Part shown: piece by piece, positions 1-6,056 of the stretch | Numbering within the stretch: position 1 is the first letter of the stretch | Layout of the letters: every line of letters begins with the position of its first letter | DNA from: Deltaproteobacteria bacterium | GTDB taxonomy: Bacteria; Myxococcota; B64-G9 | Assembly (NCBI GenBank): GCA_030591745.1 | Contig: JAUVAM010000274.1 | Span: 1-6,056 of the forward strand | DNA: 6,056 nucleotides | Direction of reading: 5' to 3' | Program-made: the position numbers and the translations under genes | Notes under the pieces: generated by a model | The model's input: only the letters and a program-made list of their open reading frames with translations | What the model was told of the DNA's origin: nothing | Databases searched by the model: none

Positions 1-618
1 CAGGCCGTCTCGGACCTCAAGGCGCTATTGGAAAAACACGGGCTGGCCCAAGGCGTGACATTCTGGTGCACCGAGACCGGACTCTACACGGGTGACCCCC
101 CTTCGCCGGATCTCGGGCCACGCACTGAAGAGGAACAGGCAAGCGACCTGGCGCGCATGGTGGCCTGGATGTCCGCCGCGGGCATCCAACGCATCTTCTT
201 TTGGACCCTTATCGAGGGCTATGCGGGATCTGTAATTCCCGGCTTCTTCGATTCCATGGGTCTCATATATGACGGGTTGGGCGAGGAGTCGAGTCGGGGC
301 ATTGCGGGTGGCACCAAGAAGAAGGCCTATACCACCTACGGATTACTAGGAGCAGCCCTCAAGAATACCAGTTCGCCAAGCAAGGTATCTGCCGGCGTCT
401 ATCGCTTCGAGAGAAGCCAAGGCCCGGTCTTCATCATCTGGGACGAGGGAGGAGGCGGTAGTGTCTCACTCACTGAGATCTCTGCTCCATCCGTACTGGT
501 CGAGGACCTCGTGCCGGACAGCCAGGCAGAGACCCAAAAAGAAACCCTGACCGTGAGCCATGGGGGGGTGACCGTGATCGTCGGTCAATCCCCGAAGCTT
601 GTGACAATCACACAATAA
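1..618 (+). CDS. Glycoside hydrolase-like protein (clan GH-A type barrel), C-terminal part only
   Basis: The frame is open from base 1 to TAA at 616-618, giving 205 residues; the true start lies upstream of the window. The in-frame TTG at 28 is inside the fold and is not a credible start. Seen: a strand ending W-C-T-E-T-G at residues 22-27 (Glu25, bases 73-75), a helix, a second strand F-F-W-T at 66-69, the helix K-K-K-A-Y-x-x-Y-G-L-L at 106-116, then a beta-rich tail to 205. In clan GH-A enzymes (for example GH5 or GH39) the nucleophile Glu ends strand beta7, Trp ends beta8, and a KPAYYA-like helix closes the barrel before a small beta-sandwich. The match to that layout is good. Glu25 is therefore the inferred nucleophile; the acid/base Glu would lie upstream. 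The substrate is presumably a polysaccharide, but it cannot be assigned. Export is likely but unseen. No terminator stem is evident after the stop. Clan placement is fairly secure; the exact family is not. Confidence 0.72.
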   Translation, partial: QAVSDLKALLEKHGLAQGVTFWCTETGLYTGDPPSPDLGPRTEEEQASDLARMVAWMSAAGIQRIFFWTLIEGYAGSVIPGFFDSMGLIYDGLGEESSRGIAGGTKKKAYTTYGLLGAALKNTSSPSKVSAGVYRFERSQGPVFIIWDEGGGGSVSLTEISAPSVLVEDLVPDSQAETQKETLTVSHGGVTVIVGQSPKLVTITQ

Positions 619-646
619 ACAAATCAATCTACTCTCCTTCGCAGGA

Positions 647-675
647 CTGACAATATTCCAGTTTTGTAATAGAGT
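647..675 (+). promoter_or_regulatory. Possible sigma70-type promoter for the GLUG lipoprotein
   Basis: The short AT-rich gap between the hydrolase stop and the lipoprotein start contains CTGACA at 647-652 (5 of 6 matches to TTGACA), a 17-base spacer, and TAGAGT at 670-675 (4 of 6 matches to TATAAT). Transcription would then begin about 681-683, on or next to the ATG at 683. No purine-rich ribosome binding site is visible before that ATG, which fits a leaderless message. This rests on motif reading only, and sigma specificity in this organism is unknown. Confidence 0.35.
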
Positions 676-682
676 ATCTGAC

Positions 683-2059
683 ATGACTCGACAGACAACA
701 CTTCCGAAGTGGTGCTCGCCATCACGGGGCAGATTTCTCCCCCGCATATTCAGTTTGGCATTGGCGGCGCTACTTGCCATCGGCTGTGCCAGGGTGGGTT
801 TCGACGACTCGGCGTTTCTGCCTCCCATCCGCTTCGATGACGGTCACCTGAAGGTATCCCTTTCCAATGCCTCAGCGATGCGAATGAGTGGCAGCTGCAC
901 CGCAATCGGAGGCGATGTGACCATCGACGGAGACGGGTTTGGGATCGGCACCTGCGGCGAAGGCGGCAAATGGACGGTGACGGTAGACTTTACCGCGGCC
1001 CCCGAAGGGACGATTGTGGTCTCCGGCGTGCAGCACTCGACGAATGGGGCCTTTTCTTCACCTCCGACAGAACGCGAGCTGACCAAAGATACGGGATACT
1101 GCAGCCAGGCCGGCCGTATCGAGGCGGCACCTTTCGCCGGCGGCGACGGCACTGAATTCGATCCCTATCGAATTTGCAGCAAGGCGCAATTGCTCGAAGT
1201 CGACTCGCATCGCGATGCCCACCTGCAACTCGAAAACGACATCGACCTGGGTGACGAACCATGGGCCCCATTCGGTACGCTGACCGGGGTCTTCGACGGC
1301 AACGACTTCGTACTCCAGAACCTGAGCTACGAGACCACGGGCAATCCCTCGGGCCTGTTCAGGAATGCGAGTGGAACGATTCAGAACCTGGGCCTCGTCA
1401 ACGTCAAAATTTGGAGCTACTGCCACGTCGGCGCCGTGGTCGGCATACTCAATGAAGGGGGCCAGGTGAGCCGCTGTTTCTCGACCGGCGAACTCCATAG
1501 TTATAGCGACGCGGTCGGCGGCCTGATCGGCGAGAACGCAGGAACCGTGGTCGACTCATTCTCAAGCATCTCTGTCGTCGACAGCCGGGACTGCTACATT
1601 GGAGGCCTGGTCGGCATCAATGACCCCACCGGCAGCATTCAAACCAGCTACGCCAGCGGCCCCATCATGGGCCTCGGTGCCACACAAATCGGCGGCCTGG
1701 TCGGCCGTAACAATGGGCGCATCGAAGACTGCTATGCCCTCGGTGCCGTACTCGGCAACATCGGGGCCTCGGAGGTGGGCGGTCTAATCGGCCAAAACGA
1801 AGGCATGGTATATCGGTCGTTTTCAGCAGGGCAAGTCACAGGCAAGACGACCGGTGGGTTCATCGGCACCAACACCGGCGGGGTCGAATCTTCATACTGG
1901 GATATCGACAGAAGCCAGCAGGAGCTGAGCAGCGGCGACGGCACGGGCTTATCCTCAGAGGCCATGCGGTCACAACAGAGCTTCGTGGGGTGGAATTTCG
2001 ACACGGTCTGGCGTCTTGAGCCCCTAAGCATGGACCATCCAATCCTCGCCTGGCAGTAA
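683..2059 (+). CDS. Lipoprotein with Ig-like segment and six GLUG repeats
   Basis: A complete 458-residue protein. The N-terminus is basic up to about residue 21, then comes a hydrophobic stretch at 22-34 ending L-A-I-G-C with lipobox Cys35, so it is probably a lipid-anchored envelope or surface protein. Residue 36 is Ala rather than Asp, which under the E. coli Lol rule would send it to the outer membrane. Residues 55-120 look like an Ig-like beta domain with C72 and C91. Residues 155-245 hold G-T-x-x-D-P-Y-x-I-C and the F-D-G-N-x-x-x-L-x-N-L element usual before GLUG repeats. Six repeats begin near residues 249, 279, 307, 337, 366 and 391. The tail W-N-F-D-T-V-W ... H-P-I-L ends as GLUG proteins commonly do. 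Eight cysteines follow the lipidation site, enough for four disulfides. GLUG repeats occur in adhesin-like surface proteins, so adhesion or surface binding is an inference. ATG 683 is the only start that keeps the signal peptide, although it lacks a good ribosome binding site. Confidence 0.85.
   Translation: MTRQTTLPKWCSPSRGRFLPRIFSLALAALLAIGCARVGFDDSAFLPPIRFDDGHLKVSLSNASAMRMSGSCTAIGGDVTIDGDGFGIGTCGEGGKWTVTVDFTAAPEGTIVVSGVQHSTNGAFSSPPTERELTKDTGYCSQAGRIEAAPFAGGDGTEFDPYRICSKAQLLEVDSHRDAHLQLENDIDLGDEPWAPFGTLTGVFDGNDFVLQNLSYETTGNPSGLFRNASGTIQNLGLVNVKIWSYCHVGAVVGILNEGGQVSRCFSTGELHSYSDAVGGLIGENAGTVVDSFSSISVVDSRDCYIGGLVGINDPTGSIQTSYASGPIMGLGATQIGGLVGRNNGRIEDCYALGAVLGNIGASEVGGLIGQNEGMVYRSFSAGQVTGKTTGGFIGTNTGGVESSYWDIDRSQQELSSGDGTGLSSEAMRSQQSFVGWNFDTVWRLEPLSMDHPILAWQ
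1427..1897 (+). repeat. Six tandem GLUG-type repeats inside the lipoprotein gene
   Basis: The coding sequence repeats G-G-(L/F/V)-(I/V)-G-x-N-x-G-x-(V/I)-x-x-(S/C)-(F/Y) with starts spaced about 25-30 residues apart (30, 28, 30, 29, 25). At DNA level the core appears as variants of GGCGGCCTGGTCGGC near bases 1517, 1601, 1691, 1778 and 1853; the first unit is the most diverged (G-A-V-V-G-I-L-N-E-G-G). In this family the repeats build a regular beta structure, so units can be gained or lost while the fold is kept. Confidence 0.85.
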
Positions 2060-2073
2060 GCGGCCCACGACTC

Positions 2074-2100
2074 TTCGCTGACCCATCATTCGCTAACCCA
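2074..2100. repeat. Twelve-base direct repeat, 15-base period, spanning the stop of the periplasmic-protein gene
   Basis: TTCGCTGACCCA at 2074-2085 and TTCGCTAACCCA at 2089-2100 differ by one base and sit 15 bases apart. Read on the - strand, the second copy (2100-2089) encodes the last four residues W-V-S-E of the gene ending at 2086. The TGA stop follows, then the first copy again spells W-V-S-E in the same frame. It fills most of the 26-base gap between the two convergent genes (2060-2085), in which no terminator stem is visible. Confidence 0.6.
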
Positions 2101-3417
2101 ACCAGAACTCTCCACCGCCGCCTGCCTTTCTGCCCGCGTCGAGACCTGCGCTGCCTCCACTGGCTGGGGCGCGACCGGCGCAAGGGAACGAGGGCGTGGA
2201 TTCAGCCCATCGAAGTAATGACCGGCGAGATCCACCGTGTAGTCCAGATACAAACCCGGTGCACCCTGGACCAACTGCTGGCGAAATCCCAAACTTTTTC
2301 CCGGCGTGGGGATTTGGTGAGCGTATTGGACTTCGGCTATCTTCGAGGTCGGTGCCAGGCTGCCGCCGGTCCAGCGATAGTTGAAAACCCTCGGCATGTG
2401 CAATGAGACCCGCACCTGATTGATGCCCCAACTCAAGGAAGGAAGGACAAAACGCTTCCTGCCGGAGAGCAAAAACCCCTCTCCCTGTCCATCCAGAAGC
2501 AGCTCCAATCGCGCCGTCTCATCGCCTGCTCGCCTGGGTGCCACCTGTAATGTCACCCTGCCCTCCTGTACTTCAAAGGCCACCGGCAGGCCGTTCAAAT
2601 GCACCCGGCGCAAAACAAGTCCATCGGGCAAGTCGCAAAGAATCTCCTGGTTGCCGGCGAAGCTCAGCTCATACTTGGCGCGCACGATACGACGGCCCTG
2701 CAAGGTGGCCACAACCGAGATGTCTGCCTGCCTCACGACGGGCTCCAACTGAGGTCGTTCAGCCATCACCGCCTGATCTCGCCGATCGGCCGCCGCGGCC
2801 GAGCGTGCCCAGCCGACAGCAAGGCGACCCGCTTTGGGGTAGTAAACCGCCCCCTCGGCCCCGAGCGACACAAACCCCGGCTTCAAGGAGAACAAACCCG
2901 CATCATGCTGCACGGACAGGCGGGCTACGGTGGCCGGTGCCAACTTGAGCTGGGCTTGTCGGGTTTCTCCTGTAACCTTCGCGTCCTCGACCCAGGCCAA
3001 ATCAAAATCGTAATGACCCTGCTCTCGAGTCAAGAGCCATAAGCTGCCCTCTTCCACCAGGAGGACACCGCGTTTCAAGCGGGGCACCTCGGCCAGATGA
3101 CTACCGGGGCCAAGCTGTATCAAGGGCACACGCACCCACGCTCCATCATTCAAGATGCTGACCTGGAAGGTGCCACGAATATCCAATGCCGCGTCCAGGA
3201 GACGAGCCTTGAGCTCCATGCGATCCACTGTGGCGGATACCGGGGCCACCGGCGCATGAATATGGCTGGGCCTGTCTGCCTGTCGGTAAAGACGCAAAAC
3301 CTCCTCCAAGGGCATGCTGGCCACCGCGGCGGGTTTGGCAGGCGCTTGAGCCAAACTCCGACCGGAAGCAAAAATCAAACCCAAACACATGAAAGCGACA
3401 GTCATTTCAGAGCGCAT
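2086..3417 (-). CDS. Secreted (probably periplasmic) beta-rich protein coupled to a CreD-like gene; function unknown
   Basis: A complete 443-residue protein. Residues 1-25 look like a signal peptide: a hydrophobic core V-A-F-M-C-L-G-L-I-F, then S-L-A-Q-A with cleavage near 23-25. There is no lipobox and no further membrane segment, so a periplasmic location is inferred. Residues 37-50 form a short helix. The rest is mostly predicted beta strand in two similar-looking halves (about 68-143 and 231-306), each with strand pairs around a V-x-x-x-E-G turn, followed by beta sheet to about 408. A Pro/Ala/Gln-rich tail ends at W-V-S-E. ATG 3417 is preferred over the internal Met5 because GAAGGAAG lies five bases upstream of it. 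The start overlaps the end of the CreD-like gene by 11 bases, so the two are translated together and probably act together at the inner membrane. I recognise no catalytic motif. A binding or scaffold role is a guess. Confidence 0.8.
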   Translation of the reverse strand: MRSEMTVAFMCLGLIFASGRSLAQAPAKPAAVASMPLEEVLRLYRQADRPSHIHAPVAPVSATVDRMELKARLLDAALDIRGTFQVSILNDGAWVRVPLIQLGPGSHLAEVPRLKRGVLLVEEGSLWLLTREQGHYDFDLAWVEDAKVTGETRQAQLKLAPATVARLSVQHDAGLFSLKPGFVSLGAEGAVYYPKAGRLAVGWARSAAAADRRDQAVMAERPQLEPVVRQADISVVATLQGRRIVRAKYELSFAGNQEILCDLPDGLVLRRVHLNGLPVAFEVQEGRVTLQVAPRRAGDETARLELLLDGQGEGFLLSGRKRFVLPSLSWGINQVRVSLHMPRVFNYRWTGGSLAPTSKIAEVQYAHQIPTPGKSLGFRQQLVQGAPGLYLDYTVDLAGHYFDGLNPRPRSLAPVAPQPVEAAQVSTRAERQAAVESSGWVSE

Positions 3418-4654
3418 GTTGTCTTCCTTCCTGGGGCGCCTTGCCCGTAAGGCTCAGTTCTTCGAGGAGATGCCGGAATACGCTGCGGCGAGTGAGGAAC
3501 ATCGCCAAGCCCAGGCCGAAAGTAATTTCCAAGGTGTAGATTAGCCCGGTGAATCCTTCCAAGATCACCGCCAGATTGGGCACCAACAAAAATGCCATGC
3601 TCAGGCCCAGCCCCACCCAGCCGGCCAGACTGCCAAGACAAGCCCGCAGATACAGGAGCAAAAGGGTGGTGACCAAGAGCCAACTGATGACAAAAGCCAA
3701 CGCGAAAAATGTAAAAGCCGCTAGATACGCCAGCAAGACGAAAAACAAGGCAAAAGAGGCGGAGAGCAAATAAGCCTCGTAGAATGCAAAACGACGCTTG
3801 GCCGCCATACCCAGGAGCGTCAAACCAAAAAAGAAAGCCAAGAAAGGTGCCCAGCCACGCCGCACCATCGTGGCCACCACGGAGTCAAAAGCCTGCTCGC
3901 GGGGCAGAATCAATCCCACGGGCACGCCCGATTCCAAAGAAGCATGACGCCAAGCCAGTGTGACTCGCCCATCCGCGACTTGCACATCATCGCTTGAGAC
4001 CACGCCACTGGGGTAGTCATAGGTGTCACCACCGGAAACCTCAAAAGTCATTTGAAAATCCCGCACAGGGAGATCCGGATCCATCTCGTAGATGAAGCTA
4101 TCCAAACCTCGCCCTCGGAAGCCGACATGAAATCTCAGCTCCTGCCCGGGCTTAGCCCGCCCGGTCCAGACCAACTTGTCCTGGCCCGCCGCCATGTCGA
4201 CGGCAGCGCCCTTTCCGTCTACCTCGAAAGCAAAATCGCTCAAGAGCACCTGATTCGACTGCATGCGGATGGGAAACACGAAAACCAAATCCACGTCATG
4301 AGGCCTGTCGTTGACCACCCGGTAGTCGCCGGAGAAATCGAAATCAAAACCCGAAAAGTAAACCAGACCCCGTTTTCGGTAATTCATGCTGGCCTGGACT
4401 TGGATCTTCTGCCCGGCCAAGGGCAATGGCTTCAGGGTATTGAAAACCGCGCCGCTGGTCACATAGCGGACGGAGGGCGCCGGCTGAACGATGGGCGCGC
4501 CCCAGCGCTCCATCACGTCCTGCACCAACTCACTGTTGGCGAAGCTGTATCGATTTGAGACCTGGGCAGAGATGACCAAAGAGACCACGACCACGATCCC
4601 CAGGCTCCCCAACAAATGGACCCGAATGGGCCACATCAACAAATTGCGTAACAT
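3407..4654 (-). CDS. CreD-like inner-membrane protein
   Basis: A 415-residue protein from ATG 4654. This start is chosen because AGGAGG stands six bases before it; an in-frame TTG at 4690 would add 12 residues but has no such site. Residues 13-31 form an N-terminal anchor. Residues 32-246 form a soluble, presumably periplasmic, beta-rich domain carrying Y-R-K-R-G-L-V-Y at 92-99 and F-D-F-S-G-D-Y at 105-111. Five or six hydrophobic segments fill about 248-370, and a polar, presumably cytoplasmic tail follows. This layout, one anchor, a large periplasmic domain with an (R/K)RG...Y/F...F.G.Y element and a C-terminal membrane bundle, is that of the CreD inner-membrane family. E. coli CreD is about 450 residues and belongs to the CreBC regulon, where it affects envelope properties. 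Here no creB or creC is in view and the partner is a secreted protein, so the role may differ. Family membership is likely rather than certain, and no symbol is given. Confidence 0.72.
   Translation of the reverse strand: MLRNLLMWPIRVHLLGSLGIVVVVSLVISAQVSNRYSFANSELVQDVMERWGAPIVQPAPSVRYVTSGAVFNTLKPLPLAGQKIQVQASMNYRKRGLVYFSGFDFDFSGDYRVVNDRPHDVDLVFVFPIRMQSNQVLLSDFAFEVDGKGAAVDMAAGQDKLVWTGRAKPGQELRFHVGFRGRGLDSFIYEMDPDLPVRDFQMTFEVSGGDTYDYPSGVVSSDDVQVADGRVTLAWRHASLESGVPVGLILPREQAFDSVVATMVRRGWAPFLAFFFGLTLLGMAAKRRFAFYEAYLLSASFALFFVLLAYLAAFTFFALAFVISWLLVTTLLLLYLRACLGSLAGWVGLGLSMAFLLVPNLAVILEGFTGLIYTLEITFGLGLAMFLTRRSVFRHLLEELSLTGKAPQEGRQHAL
3423..3430 (-). promoter_or_regulatory. Shine-Dalgarno site of the periplasmic-protein gene
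   Basis: GAAGGAAG on the - strand, five bases before ATG 3417. It lies inside the last codons of the CreD-like gene, which supports translational coupling and fixes the start at Met1 rather than Met5. Confidence 0.7.
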
Positions 4655-4660
4655 GCTTAG

Positions 4661-4666
4661 CCTCCT
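4661..4666 (-). promoter_or_regulatory. Shine-Dalgarno site that decides the CreD-like start
   Basis: A perfect AGGAGG on the - strand, six bases before ATG 4654. It makes this ATG the start instead of the TTG at 4690 that opens the same frame. Confidence 0.82.
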
Positions 4667-4669
4667 GTC

Positions 4670-4690
4670 TTGATCAGGTTTCTGGATCAA
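4670..4690 (-). promoter_or_regulatory. Inverted repeat just upstream of the CreD-like ribosome binding site
   Basis: TTGATC and GATCAA form a perfect six-base dyad with nine bases between. As RNA on the - strand it folds to six pairs, a bulged C, two more pairs and an AAAC loop, ending three bases before AGGAGG. It could be a repressor operator or a small 5' leader hairpin. It may also be chance, since six-base dyads are not rare. Confidence 0.3.
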
Positions 4691-4713
4691 AGATAGAGGC
4701 GAGCCTTGGGCTG

Positions 4714-4743
4714 GTCATGCAGTCCTTGAGGCAAGGCCATGAC
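4714..4743. other. Two-part stem-loop in the gap after the unknown gene
   Basis: GTCATG (4714-4719) pairs with CATGAC (4738-4743), and nested inside, CCTTG (4724-4728) pairs with CAAGG (4732-4736) around an AGG loop. It lies between the stop at 4781 and the CreD-like start, so it could end or attenuate transcription from the upstream gene. No T-run follows on either strand, so it is not a standard intrinsic terminator. Confidence 0.3.
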
Positions 4744-4780
4744 TGAAATGTGCAAAACTTGTGACGGATGGAATTCTTCG

Positions 4781-6056
4781 CTACTCGTCGGAACGACTCA
4801 GGCTAGCCATTCTGTCCAGTCCCCGCTGGGCCGCGTCCACGGAGGCATCCACGATCACCTCCAGGGCGGTGGCCAGATCCACCAGGCTGCCCTTGATGCC
4901 GGTCCTGGCTGTCTCTCGAAAAACCTCCAGGCTCTGGCGGACAAACGCCACGGTGCCGAGGGCCTGTACCCGAGTGCCCTGGTAGCTCTCCTCCGCTGCC
5001 ATGGCGAAGGTACCAAGAGCGCGCAAGAGACCGACAGTCAACACGGAGTTCAGGCGAGCGGAGGCCAACCTGGTCACAGCCGCTTCTTCCAGGAGAGGAT
5101 CTTCCGGCTCCAGAGCCCGATGTTGCTCCGCAGCCACAAGCCTGATCTCAGAGCGCACCTTGCCGGTGTCCTGATGAGCAAAAAGGTGCACCACCAGGTT
5201 GCGGGTCTGGGTCCCCCAGAGGCCGAGCAACCAAAAGTCACGCAGGGCCTTGGGCGGCTTAAGATCAGGCAGATGCCCCGTGTCCTGATGAAGCCGCATG
5301 ACCAGGACAAAGAAAACAACCAACTTCTCGAAAATCTCGGGATGGGCTTGCAGCAAATGGGCGTGCTGCGGCAACTTGAGCTCACTCAGATCAAAACTAT
5401 CCAAGACCTGTTCGTCAGCCCGAGGCATGGGTTCTGGGCTTGCAACGAAAGTGTAGATCCGATGGGTCGAGCGCCGATAGCTCAGCAATTGTCCGGTTTC
5501 ATCCTTCAAGCCATCGCCGGCGTCGTGCTCCTTAATCAGCTCAAGCAAGGCCGTGTAAAGTCGCTGTTTGTCATCATCGTCGAAATCATCCAGCCAACGC
5601 CCTTCCATTCCTTTGGCCACAAAGTGGGCCTGCAGATTGAAATTGCGAGCCTTGGCGATCCCTTGCCCCATAAACTCTTTGCCCACCGCTCCAACAACGT
5701 GGCTCGCGAAACGCAGGGCAGTCTCGCCACCAATGCGATCCGCCCGCTCCAAATCAAAATCAGGCAAATCCAGGTGGCAGTCCAAAGCTGCGTCCGCAAT
5801 TTGCTCCAAGCCTTCCGGGCCAAGCTTTTCGACCATGCCGGCAGGCGCCTTACCGGCCAAGCGCTTGGCAAAAAGCTCAACCAGGGCGCGGTTGTGGGCC
5901 TCTGCCGCTTCCAGCTCCTCTTGATCTTGTTCCAAATCCGGCAGATAAAAAGCCACCTGTGGCGAAATGAAATTCTCAGTACCCCATCGCTCCAGGCAGT
6001 GGGCCAACAACTCCCGGGCTCGCTCCCAACCGAACCAAGGATGGCGAGATCCGAGC
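4781..6056 (-). CDS. Unrecognised helical protein, N-terminus beyond the window
   Basis: The frame is open from the window edge to TAG at 4781-4783, giving 424 visible residues. The TTG at 6010 is not taken as the start, because the 15 codons before it (H-P-W-F-G-W-E-R-A-R among them) continue without a stop and look like protein. I do not recognise the family. Visible traits, numbered from the edge, are mostly amphipathic helix, an acidic charged stretch near 38-50, an Asp cluster D-D-F-D-D-D-D near 157-163, and a conserved-looking block T-G-H-L-P-D-L-K-P-P ... T-Q-T-R-N-L-V-V near 266-297. The C-terminal third is rich in Ala, Leu and Val without a clear membrane span. The TG-x-x-PDL ... TRN block faintly recalls ABC1/AarF-like kinase-fold proteins, but no kinase catalytic motif is seen and I make no such call. 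It is transcribed in the same direction as the CreD-like pair, 126 bases upstream, and could belong to the same unit or a separate one. Confidence 0.7.
   Translation of the reverse strand, partial: LGSRHPWFGWERARELLAHCLERWGTENFISPQVAFYLPDLEQDQEELEAAEAHNRALVELFAKRLAGKAPAGMVEKLGPEGLEQIADAALDCHLDLPDFDLERADRIGGETALRFASHVVGAVGKEFMGQGIAKARNFNLQAHFVAKGMEGRWLDDFDDDDKQRLYTALLELIKEHDAGDGLKDETGQLLSYRRSTHRIYTFVASPEPMPRADEQVLDSFDLSELKLPQHAHLLQAHPEIFEKLVVFFVLVMRLHQDTGHLPDLKPPKALRDFWLLGLWGTQTRNLVVHLFAHQDTGKVRSEIRLVAAEQHRALEPEDPLLEEAAVTRLASARLNSVLTVGLLRALGTFAMAAEESYQGTRVQALGTVAFVRQSLEVFRETARTGIKGSLVDLATALEVIVDASVDAAQRGLDRMASLSRSDE

Noticed and set aside
466..828. Open frame of about 120 codons on the - strand crossing the gap between the two + strand genes
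   Set aside because: It lies antisense to the hydrolase tail and lipoprotein signal peptide, has no recognisable motif, and both overlapped genes are well supported.
4052..4558. Open frame of 168 codons on the + strand inside the CreD-like gene
   Set aside because: It is antisense to a convincing membrane protein, its composition looks like a frame shadow, and it has no domain or plausible start context.
4655..4690. TTG start at 4690 for the CreD-like protein
   Set aside because: The added 12 residues are polar, no ribosome binding site precedes the TTG, and AGGAGG sits ideally before ATG 4654.
4690..4695. TATCTT on the - strand as a -10 box for the CreD-like pair
   Set aside because: No acceptable -35 hexamer lies 16-18 bases upstream, so a promoter here is not supported.
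4714..4743. Intrinsic terminator for the unknown gene
   Set aside because: A stem can be drawn but no T-run follows it on either strand; it is kept only as an unassigned stem-loop.
4781..6056. ABC1/AarF-like kinase assignment for the unknown gene
   Set aside because: Only one short block is faintly reminiscent; no nucleotide-binding or catalytic motif can be pointed to.

Overview
The window is a densely coding stretch of a GC-rich bacterial chromosome, apparently from a Gram-negative organism. Evidence for this is a lipobox lipoprotein, a CreD-like inner-membrane protein and a signal-peptide protein that would act in the periplasm. An Ig-like segment with paired cysteines followed by GLUG repeats is, as I recall it, a combination frequent in Bdellovibrionota and other former deltaproteobacteria. 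That placement is a weak inference. No rRNA, tRNA, CRISPR array, integrase or transposase is visible.

Left part, + strand (1-2059). The window opens inside the 3' end of a glycoside hydrolase-like gene of the (beta/alpha)8 clan GH-A type. It retains the probable nucleophile glutamate, the last barrel strand and a C-terminal beta domain. After 64 bases comes a complete 458-residue lipoprotein with an Ig-like segment and six GLUG repeats. A plausible sigma70-type promoter lies so close to its ATG that the mRNA could be leaderless. Both products look like envelope or surface proteins.

Right part, - strand (6056-2086), convergent with the first part; the two stops are 26 bases apart. In transcription order it holds three genes. 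The first is the 3' part of a helical protein I do not recognise, open at the window edge. The second is a CreD-like inner-membrane protein with one N-terminal anchor, a periplasmic beta-rich domain and about five or six C-terminal membrane segments. The third is a signal-peptide protein rich in beta strands. The last two overlap by 11 bases, each has a clear Shine-Dalgarno sequence, and they almost certainly form one translationally coupled unit. A 126-base gap with two inverted repeats separates this pair from the unknown gene.

The most interesting part is the CreD-like/periplasmic-protein pair. No CreBC-type two-component genes are visible, so this may be an envelope system distinct from the enterobacterial Cre regulon. 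Its function cannot be read from the sequence.
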